The translations under genes and the position numbers were made by a program. A stretch of 64,000 bases of DNA, taken from Anaerolineae bacterium. Its GTDB lineage: Bacteria; Chloroflexota; Anaerolineae; Anaerolineales; Villigracilaceae. Below are positions 39,751 to 46,973 of this stretch, in pieces; the first letter of the stretch is position 1, and each line of letters opens with the position of its first letter. Under the pieces are notes generated by a model that was not told where the DNA came from, did not search any database, and saw only the letters and a program-made list of their open reading frames with translations. The stretch is taken from positions 1-64,000 of the forward strand of contig JAFLCF010000001.1 in assembly GCA_017303735.1 (NCBI GenBank), given 5' to 3'.

Positions 39751-41394
39751 ATGATTTTCAAAAAAAATTACAACCCATCCTCATACCGCCTTTTACTTTG
39801 GCTGCCTGTCATACTCTTTCTTCTTTCCTTTTTCTTCTTCCCATTCTTCAAAATCCTAGCCCTCACCTTCAACCTCGAAACCCTTACCAACCCCAACAAC
39901 TTACGCATCACGTATCACGCATTACTCTTCACCTTCTACCAAGCCATCCTATCCACCCTCCTCACCTTCGCCCTCGGACTCCCCGCCGCCATCCTCTTTG
40001 CCAAGTTCAACTTCCCCGGCAAATCCCTGCTGCGTGCGCTGACCGCTGTCCCTTTCATGCTGCCTACTGTTGTTGTCGCTGCTGCATTCAATTCAATTTT
40101 TTCTCCTCGCGGACTCTTTTCTTTCTTCTTTCCTCTTTCATCCTTCATCCTTATCCTCGTAGCGCATACGTTTTACAACACCTCCATCGTCATCCGCATC
40201 GTCGGCAACGCCATTTCACGGCTTGACCCAAAACTCGAAGCCTCTGCCCGTGTCCTCGGCGCGGATACCTTCCATGTCTGGAAAGACATAATCCTCCCAA
40301 TTCTCCGCCCTTCTCTCCTCGCCGCTGCCCTACTCGTCTTCATGTTTGACTTCACCAGTTTTGGCGTCATCCTCCTGCTTGGCGGATCACAATTCGCCAC
40401 CCTTGAAGTGGAAATCTACATCCGCGCCCTGCAACTTCCCAACCTCAACCTCGCCGCGTTATTATCCGTTATCCAGCTCATCTTCACCCTGATCTTTTCC
40501 ATTCTTTACTCACGAACCATCAACCAAGTTCAAACCCAAACCGCCCCACGCTTTTCTACATCCCGCCCTCCTAAAACTCTACCCGAACGTATCTTCGTCA
40601 TCGTTCTTTCCTCATTACTTGTTACTTATTTCTTATTACCTCTTGCCTCCCTCCCCATCCGCTCCCTCACCCGCCTCGAAGCCGACCGTGGACAACGCGG
40701 CAATGTCCAATACGGTTTCACCACTGACTACTACGAAGAACTCTTCATCAACCGACGCGGCTCGTTGTTCTACGTCCCGCCGGTACAAGCCGCTCTCAAC
40801 TCGTTGGGCTTTGCGGGCGTTACCGTCATCCTTTCGCTTGCTCTCGGCTATCCCGCCGCGTATGCTCTTGCCAAACCGACTCGTCTTGAAAAAATTCTCG
40901 ACCCCTTCCTCATGCTGCCACTCGGTGCCTCCGCCGTGATGATGGGGCTTGGCTTCATCCTTTCCTTTGGTCGCCTCATCGCATCGCCATTCTTCATTCC
41001 CATTGCGCACACGCTCATCGCTTTGCCTTTCGTCATTCGCACACTGCAACCAGCGCTCGCCTCCATCCCCGAAAGACTGCGTCAAGCCGCATCTACTCTC
41101 GGCGCGTCACCCCTGCGCGTTTGGCAAACCGTCGACTTTCCCATCCTCTCACGCGCCACACTCAGCGCCGCCACCTTCGCCTTCACCGTCTCGCTCGGCG
41201 AGTTCGGCGCAACCCTGCTCATCACTCGCCCCGAATATCCCACCATCCCCATCGCCATCTCGCGCTTCCTCTCGCAGCCCGGCGGTCTCAACTACGGTCA
41301 AGCCATGGCAATGGCAACCGTCCTCATGCTGCTCACCACGCTCAGCATTTTGCTCATCGAAAAATTGCGTTTCAACAACCCCGGAGAACTCTAA
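39751..41394 (+). CDS. ABC transporter permease (ThiP-like), two fused permease domains
   Basis: This 547-residue inner-membrane protein has two permease halves, each with about six helices and an EAA-type loop for the ATPase (SARVLGADTFHVWKDIILPI and QAASTLGASPLRVWQTVDFP). This is the ThiP/SfuB type of binding-protein-dependent permease, here most likely for thiamine. The start is ATG 39751; alternatives are unclear. It contains two heptad-phased tracts (39903-39930, 40614-40641) and pyrimidine-rich stretches in its coding sequence. The ATPase gene overlaps its stop (TAATG). Confidence 0.88.
   Translation: MIFKKNYNPSSYRLLLWLPVILFLLSFFFFPFFKILALTFNLETLTNPNNLRITYHALLFTFYQAILSTLLTFALGLPAAILFAKFNFPGKSLLRALTAVPFMLPTVVVAAAFNSIFSPRGLFSFFFPLSSFILILVAHTFYNTSIVIRIVGNAISRLDPKLEASARVLGADTFHVWKDIILPILRPSLLAAALLVFMFDFTSFGVILLLGGSQFATLEVEIYIRALQLPNLNLAALLSVIQLIFTLIFSILYSRTINQVQTQTAPRFSTSRPPKTLPERIFVIVLSSLLVTYFLLPLASLPIRSLTRLEADRGQRGNVQYGFTTDYYEELFINRRGSLFYVPPVQAALNSLGFAGVTVILSLALGYPAAYALAKPTRLEKILDPFLMLPLGASAVMMGLGFILSFGRLIASPFFIPIAHTLIALPFVIRTLQPALASIPERLRQAASTLGASPLRVWQTVDFPILSRATLSAATFAFTVSLGEFGATLLITRPEYPTIPIAISRFLSQPGGLNYGQAMAMATVLMLLTTLSILLIEKLRFNNPGEL
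39903..39930. repeat. heptad-phased repeat inside the permease gene
   Basis: Four 7-mers: ACGCATC, ACGTATC, ACGCATT, ACTCTTC. They lie within the first extracytoplasmic loop coding region, and the same words occur at 5636-5670. Confidence 0.65.
40614..40641. repeat. second heptad-phased repeat in the permease gene
   Basis: Four 7-mers: ATTACTT, GTTACTT, ATTTCTT, ATTACCT. They encode part of the first helix of the second permease half. Confidence 0.55.
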
Positions 41395-42377
41395 TGCTCG
41401 AACTTCGCAACATCGTCAAATCCTACGAAGGCAAACCCCTGCTCACTGACATCTCCTTCACCGTCGCCGAAGGCGAGACTGTCTGCTTGCTTGGGGCATC
41501 GGGCAGCGGCAAAAGCACCATTTTGAGGATGATCGCTGGATTGGATTTTCCCGACCGTGGAGCGATTCTGCTAAACAACCTTGACCTCGCCGGTACACCG
41601 CCTCACCTCCGCGACTTTGGCTTGGTCTTCCAAGACTATGGGCTTTTTCCTCACCTGAACGTTTTTGACAACATCGCTTTCGGTTTGCGAATGCGTAACG
41701 CATCTGCGGAAGAAATCAAGCAGCGCGTCTCTACCTTGCTGGAGCAGGTCAACCTCTCCGGCTTTGACTCTCGCCAAGTGACCGACCTCTCCGGCGGCGA
41801 ACAGCAACGCGTAGCACTCGCACGTGCGCTTGCGCCACGTCCGCGTTTGCTGATGTTCGACGAACCTCTCGGTGCATTAGACCGCTCGCTCAAAGAAGAC
41901 TTGCTCAATGAAATTCGCGGCATCTTGCACCAGACAAAAATCCCCGCCATCTACGTCACGCACGATCAAGAAGAAGCCTTCACCATCGCAGACCGCATCC
42001 TCGTCTTGCACGATGGGACGATAATCCGCGATGGAACGCCAAGTGAAATTTGGAAAGACCCACAGTCCGCGTTTGTGGCGAAGCTGCTTGGGATCGGGAA
42101 TGTGATCGATGGGGAAGTGGTAGCGGAAAATAAAGTTAATACATCATTCGGCATTTTTGATTTAGATTGTGCAAAGCGGATTGGAGAGAAACTTAAATTG
42201 CTCATTACTGCTGGGGAAGGAAGAGGAGAGGAGATCCAACTCACAGTGGAAGACGTTCTCTTTAAGCAGGACCAGTTCCAAGTCAAAGCAAGAGGCGGAA
42301 TTACTATCCACATGAAAGACGCACCGCACATTGGAGATGTCATCACGGTGCAGGTTCAGGTAAAATGCCTGTCATGA
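41394..42377 (+). CDS. ABC transporter ATP-binding protein (ThiQ/PotA-like)
   Basis: This 327-residue ATPase has Walker A GASGSGKST (about 36-44), the Q-loop FQDYGLFPHL, signature LSGGEQQRVALARAL, Walker B LLMFDEPLGALD and the H-loop VTHDQEEAF. The C-terminal third (about 235-325) looks like a TOBE-type regulatory domain, as in iron/sulfate/polyamine-type importers. The ATG shares bases with the permease stop (TAATG), so translation is coupled. Together with the permease and binding protein it completes the thiamine importer. Confidence 0.92.
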   Translation: MLELRNIVKSYEGKPLLTDISFTVAEGETVCLLGASGSGKSTILRMIAGLDFPDRGAILLNNLDLAGTPPHLRDFGLVFQDYGLFPHLNVFDNIAFGLRMRNASAEEIKQRVSTLLEQVNLSGFDSRQVTDLSGGEQQRVALARALAPRPRLLMFDEPLGALDRSLKEDLLNEIRGILHQTKIPAIYVTHDQEEAFTIADRILVLHDGTIIRDGTPSEIWKDPQSAFVAKLLGIGNVIDGEVVAENKVNTSFGIFDLDCAKRIGEKLKLLITAGEGRGEEIQLTVEDVLFKQDQFQVKARGGITIHMKDAPHIGDVITVQVQVKCLS

Positions 42378-42823
42378 AAATCCTGAAAAAGAATCTAGCC
42401 GATGAAGTGACCTGGCAATACGATAGCGAAGAGCTGCGCCGTGATGATAAATCAATTACAGTCGAAGCATTCTTCAATCGCGATGACATGCCTTTTCAAG
42501 AAATTGTCTTGAAGCGCAATGACCGTTTTGTGGAAACCTTCTACACCGATAAGTGGTACAACATCTTTGCGATCTACGACCGCGATGATGGTATGTTGAA
42601 AGGCTGGTATTGCAACATCACCAAGCCTGCCGTTATAGAAGATGATTCGGTTTCGTATGTGGACCTGGCTTTAGATTTATGGGTTTCCCCCGACGGCACG
42701 CGCAAAGTTTTGGATGAAGATGAGTTGGAAGAATTGAGACTGGATGAAGGGATGAAGCAAAAAGTCTTTGCAGGCTTGCACGAACTAGAACAGTATTTTG
42801 AATCAAAAAATCCTCCGCGCTAA
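42365..42823 (+). CDS. DUF402 domain protein
   Basis: This 152-residue protein has the DUF402 fold, seen in nucleoside di/triphosphatases and RNA-linked proteins. Family features are the beta strands around KWYNIFAIYDRDDGMLKGWYCN, then SYVDLALDLWV and the acidic LDEDELEELRLDEG, which bind metal ions in relatives. The first ATG 42365 overlaps the ATPase gene by 13 bases; a second ATG at 42374 is possible. Whether it belongs functionally to the thiamine operon is unclear. A terminator whose stem includes the stop codon ends the gene. Confidence 0.78.
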   Translation: MPVMKILKKNLADEVTWQYDSEELRRDDKSITVEAFFNRDDMPFQEIVLKRNDRFVETFYTDKWYNIFAIYDRDDGMLKGWYCNITKPAVIEDDSVSYVDLALDLWVSPDGTRKVLDEDELEELRLDEGMKQKVFAGLHELEQYFESKNPPR

Positions 42824-42840
42824 CGGAGGATTTTTTGATT
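42801..42840 (+). terminator. 17-bp perfect terminator after the DUF402 gene
   Basis: The arms 42801-42817 and 42824-42840 are perfect complements (CTCCG in the stem top, AAAAAA/TTTTTT at the base). The stop codon TAA lies in its loop. It also faces the convergent small-protein gene on the other strand. Confidence 0.88.
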
Positions 42841-42850
42841 GCGATTTGGC

Positions 42851-43009
42851 TTAGCCCATGGCAGCCATGATCGTGTCGCCGAAGAACCAGCCGCCAGCAA
42901 CAAGCGCACAGCAGCAGCAGAGCAGAACGGCCACCACAATACCAATGATCAATGGGGTGTTGTTCTTTTTCGGCTGTTCTTCCGAAGGGGTGACGGGCAT
43001 TTCATTCAT
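42851..43009 (-). CDS. 52-residue membrane protein with four consecutive cysteines
   Basis: This small protein is MNEMPVTPSEEQPKKNN followed by TPLIIGIVVAVLLCCCCAL and VAGGWFFGDTIMAAMG. One membrane helix (residues 20-43) holds Cys31 to Cys34 in its middle. The N terminus is polar, and the helix C-terminal end carries aromatic residues. An AGGAG site lies 7 bases before the ATG at 43009, supporting real translation. Such Cys-rich single-span proteins are common as uncharacterised genes in Chloroflexota, and acylation of the Cys cluster is possible. It is co-directional with the DUF4126 and DUF2085 genes upstream. Confidence 0.72.
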   Translation of the reverse strand: MNEMPVTPSEEQPKKNNTPLIIGIVVAVLLCCCCALVAGGWFFGDTIMAAMG

Positions 43010-43051
43010 GATTTCTCTCCTTATTTGGATATTGAATAATAATTTCCAGCA

Positions 43052-43636
43052 TTATAAACGAGATTGAGCAGACTGGGACTTTTGTCTCCTGTTTGCCCAC
43101 CACCAGATTAAGAGCGTTAACAAAATGATAACCAAAGCCCCTGCGATGATGGGCAGCACGATCGCCAGAATGGATGCCAGGGTTGCAAAAATATCTTCAG
43201 CAATAGAGACCGGGATGTTGCCCGTACCGCCAGTGGCGGCTGTGACGGCTGGACGTACCGCCGCCGCTTTGACCGTATGCACGCTGCCCGCCACGAGCAG
43301 ACCGCACGCGAGCGCCAGCACTGGGTTGACGTCGGTGATGACGTTGGCACTGGCGGCGAAGGCGATGGCGCCTGCCACTGGGCGGATGACGGTTTGGATC
43401 AGGTCGTTAATGTGGTTGACGGCGGGGACTTTATCCGCGACCATTTCGATGATGACAAGCACGCCGAGCAGGATCAAGATCCATGGGTTGGCGAGCAGGT
43501 CGAAGGGTTGGGCAAGGTTGAGGGTGTTGGGGAAGTAGTGTGCAATGACTCCCACCACCAGCAAAGGGATGTAAGCGTTCAACCCGGCGCTGGCTGAAAG
43601 CCCAAAAGCAGTGAAAATTCCAAGTAGTAGTTCCAT
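43052..43636 (-). CDS. DUF4126 integral membrane protein
   Basis: This 194-residue protein matches DUF4126: GIFTAFGLSASAGLNAYIPLLVVG at the N terminus, then helices interrupted by VADKVPAVNHIND, and Ala/Gly-rich segments, ending in WWWANRRQ. Five or six helices are likely. The function is unknown. An AAGGAG site lies 6 bases before the ATG. It sits between the DUF2085 gene and the Cys-rich small protein gene on the same strand. Confidence 0.82.
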   Translation of the reverse strand: MELLLGIFTAFGLSASAGLNAYIPLLVVGVIAHYFPNTLNLAQPFDLLANPWILILLGVLVIIEMVADKVPAVNHINDLIQTVIRPVAGAIAFAASANVITDVNPVLALACGLLVAGSVHTVKAAAVRPAVTAATGGTGNIPVSIAEDIFATLASILAIVLPIIAGALVIILLTLLIWWWANRRQKSQSAQSRL

Positions 43637-43696
43637 TTCTTTCTCCTTTTCAAAAATCGTTCAACATTATTATACGATTTTCGAGTTGTTTCGTTG

Positions 43697-44545
43697 TCAG
43701 CCAGATAACCCAGGGAAGCCGTTCCAGGTGCCGGTGAAGCTGAGTCGGAGTAGGTCAATGCTCAGGATGAGGAGCAAAGCCAAGGTCAAGCCGGAGGCGA
43801 AAGCCAGCCACAATTGACGCGGGTGTTCAAAGGTATTGTCCTGCTTCATGAGGATGGTCCAAAGCAAGCCAAAGACAATCACCAACAGAGATAGGGTTCC
43901 CAGCGCGCTGATATAAGCGATGGGATACAAAATAAAAGGACTGTCGGTAAGCACCAGCAAATTGATACAAATGATGATGGCAGTGAAGATGCCAAGCTTT
44001 TTCCAATCCATGGCGGGGCGGTCATCTTGGATGCGCCAAAGTGACTGATTAATGACCGGGTAAAGCATGGCAGCCAGGGCAATACCCATGCCGCTGCCTG
44101 TGAAGAGGCGCAGGGTTTGGTTGGGGATATAAAGGTTTGGAATTTGATCCAACGGAGTGCCGTTGCCGCCGGTTTGTTTCAACAAATAGAGATACGAGTT
44201 TGAACCGTCTATACCGAAGGCGACAAAGAAGGCAAAAAGTACTGCCATTACGCCGCGTGAAGGTAGTTTGGCACTCTTGCCGCTGACAATGGCTTGAAAG
44301 AGAAGCGCAAGACCGGCGGCATAAAATTCGCCGGTACAGCGCGCACAAAGCGGAAGTTGACGGTCGTCGATCTGAAAGGAACGCACATCGATACGATGAC
44401 AGACGGCATAGCCGATGGCGTCGAGCTTGCCGAGTGCACCTTCAGGGGCAATGACGAACCAGGCAATGACTGCCGCAATAGCAGCGATCGGAACGACCCA
44501 ACTGGCGATCGTCTCGAATTTTGAGGGTTGAGGGTTTGTTTGCAT
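43697..44545 (-). CDS. DUF2085 membrane protein
   Basis: This 282-residue membrane protein contains the DUF2085 signature: AVCHRID followed about 15 residues later by LPLCARCTGEFYAAG, giving conserved Cys and His residues near the membrane face that may bind a metal. Six or seven helices follow. The function is unknown. The ATG lies 7 bases after a minus-strand TATAAT, so the mRNA is probably leaderless. Confidence 0.82.
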   Translation of the reverse strand: MQTNPQPSKFETIASWVVPIAAIAAVIAWFVIAPEGALGKLDAIGYAVCHRIDVRSFQIDDRQLPLCARCTGEFYAAGLALLFQAIVSGKSAKLPSRGVMAVLFAFFVAFGIDGSNSYLYLLKQTGGNGTPLDQIPNLYIPNQTLRLFTGSGMGIALAAMLYPVINQSLWRIQDDRPAMDWKKLGIFTAIIICINLLVLTDSPFILYPIAYISALGTLSLLVIVFGLLWTILMKQDNTFEHPRQLWLAFASGLTLALLLILSIDLLRLSFTGTWNGFPGLSG

Positions 44546-44552
44546 CCGTCAC

Positions 44553-44558
44553 ATTATA
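44553..44558 (-). promoter_or_regulatory. -10 box of the leaderless DUF2085 gene
   Basis: TATAAT on the minus strand (44558-44553), preceded by TGGG on that strand, lies 7 bases before the ATG at 44545. Confidence 0.6.
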
Positions 44559-44639
44559 CCCATCACAGACGCTAATTGTGCTTTTCATGTATCGAAGGCA
44601 CTTTTACGTTATCATAACCATGGACATAGGAGTGACACG

Positions 44640-45722
44640 ATGAAACGAATTGGAATCCTGACTGGTGGCGGCGATGCGCCCGGCTTGAATGCGGTCATCC
44701 GCGCGGCAGTAAAGACGGCAATCAATGAATACAAATGTGAGGTCGTTGGCATCAAGGATGGTTACGATGGGTTTTTAGATCCGAACGGTATCATCCGGCT
44801 GGGCATGGAAGAGGTACGCGGAATCCTGCCGCGCGGTGGGACGATCCTTGGTGCGGCGAATCGCGGCAACCCGTATGCCCGCAAGGTGATCCGTGATGGC
44901 AAGGAGGTGACCATTGACGTTTCGGATGAGATCGTAAAAGGTATCAAGGAGCAGAAATTGGATGCGCTTCTTGTCCTTGGCGGAGACGGGACTCTGCACA
45001 TTGCGCATGAACTTGCGCTGAAAGGTGTTCCCATCATCGGCGTGCCCAAGACCATTGACAACGACATCGGCGGTACGGAGATCACCTTTGGTTTTGATAC
45101 TGCGTTGAATATTGCCACCGAAGCGTTGGACCGTCTGCACACCACAGCCGAGTCGCATCACCGCGTGATGGTCGTTGAATTGATGGGGCGCGATGCTGGG
45201 TTTATCGCCTTGAATGCGGGCGTCTCTGGCGGTGCGGATGTAATTCTCATTCCAGAGATCCCCTTCAAGTTTGAGAGCATTATGAAAAAGATTCGAGCTC
45301 GAAGTGAACATGGACGAAAGTTTAGCTTGCTTGCGGTTTCTGAGGGTGCAAAACCAGAAGGCGGAGCGCCGACGTATTCACGCAAAGGGGATGAGGTCTA
45401 TGTGCCGCGTTTGGGCGGCATCGGACAAGTCGTTGCAGAATACATCGAACGGCAGGGATTTGAATCACGGGTTACTGTTTTAGGTCACGTCCAACGCGGT
45501 GGGACGCCAACCGCCTTCGATCGCTGGCTTGCGACTCGTTACGGCGCAGCGGCTGTCCGTTTGGCAGCACGCAAGGGATTCGACCGCATGGTCGCTTTGC
45601 AATGCGGCGAGATCACAGACCTCCCGCTCGATAAGGCGGTGGCAGTTCCAAAGCGGGTAAATGTGAACGGGGATTCAGTTATCACGGCTCGGAATATCGG
45701 CATTTCTTTTGGGGATGAGTAA
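44640..45722 (+). CDS. pfkA: 6-phosphofructokinase
   Basis: This enzyme phosphorylates fructose 6-phosphate in glycolysis. The 360-residue protein shows GILTGGGDAPGLNAVIR (P-loop-like start), LGGDGTLHIAHELA, the fructose-phosphate loop PKTIDNDIGGTE, MGRDAGFIAL, and GHVQRGGTPTAFDRW. The combination GGDG (ATP-type) with PKTIDND (Lys position typical of pyrophosphate-type) is that of mixed-clade enzymes, so ATP as donor is likely but not certain. AGGAG precedes the ATG, and a terminator follows. Confidence 0.94.
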   Translation: MKRIGILTGGGDAPGLNAVIRAAVKTAINEYKCEVVGIKDGYDGFLDPNGIIRLGMEEVRGILPRGGTILGAANRGNPYARKVIRDGKEVTIDVSDEIVKGIKEQKLDALLVLGGDGTLHIAHELALKGVPIIGVPKTIDNDIGGTEITFGFDTALNIATEALDRLHTTAESHHRVMVVELMGRDAGFIALNAGVSGGADVILIPEIPFKFESIMKKIRARSEHGRKFSLLAVSEGAKPEGGAPTYSRKGDEVYVPRLGGIGQVVAEYIERQGFESRVTVLGHVQRGGTPTAFDRWLATRYGAAAVRLAARKGFDRMVALQCGEITDLPLDKAVAVPKRVNVNGDSVITARNIGISFGDE

Positions 45723-45727
45723 AAAAA

Positions 45728-45754
45728 GTAGGTCACGCTGAAAGCGTGACCTAC
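45728..45754. terminator. terminator between pfkA and the aminopeptidase gene
   Basis: GTAGGTCACGCT (45728-45739) and AGCGTGACCTAC (45743-45754) form a 12-bp stem. A run of seven As to the left gives a T tract for the minus-strand gene, so it mainly serves that gene. Confidence 0.8.
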
Positions 45755-45762
45755 TACTCTTA

Positions 45763-45783
45763 ACTTATTACTCGTTACTTATC
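45763..45783. repeat. heptad-phased short repeat (intergenic)
   Basis: Three 7-mers: ACTTATT, ACTCGTT, ACTTATC, just before the aminopeptidase stop codon. Confidence 0.5.
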
Positions 45784-45785
45784 TT

Positions 45786-46910
45786 TTACTTTTCAAATAC
45801 GAATTGCCCGTTCTTATAGAACAACTCCCCGTCCACAAGAATTTCTGAGTCGGTGCGCATGTCGCAGATCATGTCCCAATGGATGGAGCTCTTATTCTTG
45901 GAGCCGGTTTCAGGGTAGCCCGCACCAAGCGCCATGTGGAAGGAACCGCCGATCTTTTCGTCGAACAGGATATTGCCGGTAAATTGTTGAATATCGAAAT
46001 TGGTGCCGATGGCAAACTCACCGAGATAGCGTGAGCGTTCATCGCTGTCGAGAGTTCTGAGCAGAAAATCTAGGTTCTTATCAGCATTGGCAGAAGTCAC
46101 CTTTCCGTTCGAGAAGGTTAATTCTGCACCTTCCACACTTGTGCCCTGGTAATTTGCGGGGTAGGTGAACTTTACCCAGCCATTGACCGACTCTTCAACG
46201 GGTCCGGTATAGATCTCGCCATCGGGCATGTTATGGGTTCCATACGAGTTCTTGAACGTGCGCCCTTTGACAGAAAGGGTCAGATCCACGTTCGGTCCGC
46301 GTAGAATGACCTGGTTTTTACCCTTCATGAAATCCACAGCCGATTGCTGCTTTTCTTTGACGTTGTTCCAAAACGCGATCGGGTCGGCTTCATTGGCATG
46401 TACAGCATTGAAGACAAAATCTTCATATTCCTTCAAGCTCATGCTGGCATCTTGCGCATACGCCTCAGTGGGGTAGAGGGTTGTACACCATTTAAAAGTT
46501 TCGTCTGCTCCGCGCCGGAATTGCGCCTCGGTGATGACCGAGGTGGCTTTTGCACGACGCGCGATCTTTGAGGGATTGATGTTCGTCGTCCCCTTGGTAT
46601 TAGTCGCCGAGTGAATGCGGATGCGCCCTTCAAATTGTTCGTAGGCTACCTTATAAAAAGTAGGCACAAAGTCCAACTGTGCCTCATTGGCGTAGGTCAG
46701 GTACATTTCATCCTGGCTGAAAGGCATGGTGCCTGGCAACGCCACCATCAGATGCGGATGCCCGCCTTTTTCTAAAATTTGAATATACAGTTCCCGCAAA
46801 AGCGGTTCAGCAGCAGTCGTGCCTTCGAGCAGAATACGGTCACCGGGTTTTACGCGGGCAGAATGTTCCACCAAAATTGTTGCATACTTTGAAACGCGAG
46901 GGTCAGCCAA
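45786..46910 (-). CDS. M29-family aminopeptidase
   Basis: This 374-residue metalloaminopeptidase resembles AmpS/PepS and thermophilic aminopeptidase T. Matching stretches are LLEGTTAAEPLLRELY, TNKGTTNINPSKI, AELTFSNGKV, and the metal-site end SSIHWDMICDMRTD. Two metal ions are expected. The start is TTG 46910, with AGGAG six bases upstream; no ATG is better placed. It diverges from the leaderless bidomain oxidoreductase gene. Confidence 0.9.
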   Translation of the reverse strand: MADPRVSKYATILVEHSARVKPGDRILLEGTTAAEPLLRELYIQILEKGGHPHLMVALPGTMPFSQDEMYLTYANEAQLDFVPTFYKVAYEQFEGRIRIHSATNTKGTTNINPSKIARRAKATSVITEAQFRRGADETFKWCTTLYPTEAYAQDASMSLKEYEDFVFNAVHANEADPIAFWNNVKEKQQSAVDFMKGKNQVILRGPNVDLTLSVKGRTFKNSYGTHNMPDGEIYTGPVEESVNGWVKFTYPANYQGTSVEGAELTFSNGKVTSANADKNLDFLLRTLDSDERSRYLGEFAIGTNFDIQQFTGNILFDEKIGGSFHMALGAGYPETGSKNKSSIHWDMICDMRTDSEILVDGELFYKNGQFVFEK

Positions 46911-46960
46911 GTTGGGCTCCTAAGATAAGATGGCAAAATTATATCATTTTCGAATTGCGT

Positions 46961-46966
46961 TATACT
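46961..46966 (+). promoter_or_regulatory. -10 box of the leaderless bidomain oxidoreductase gene
   Basis: TATACT lies 7 bases before the ATG at 46974. Confidence 0.55.
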
Positions 46967-46973
46967 TTTGCCC

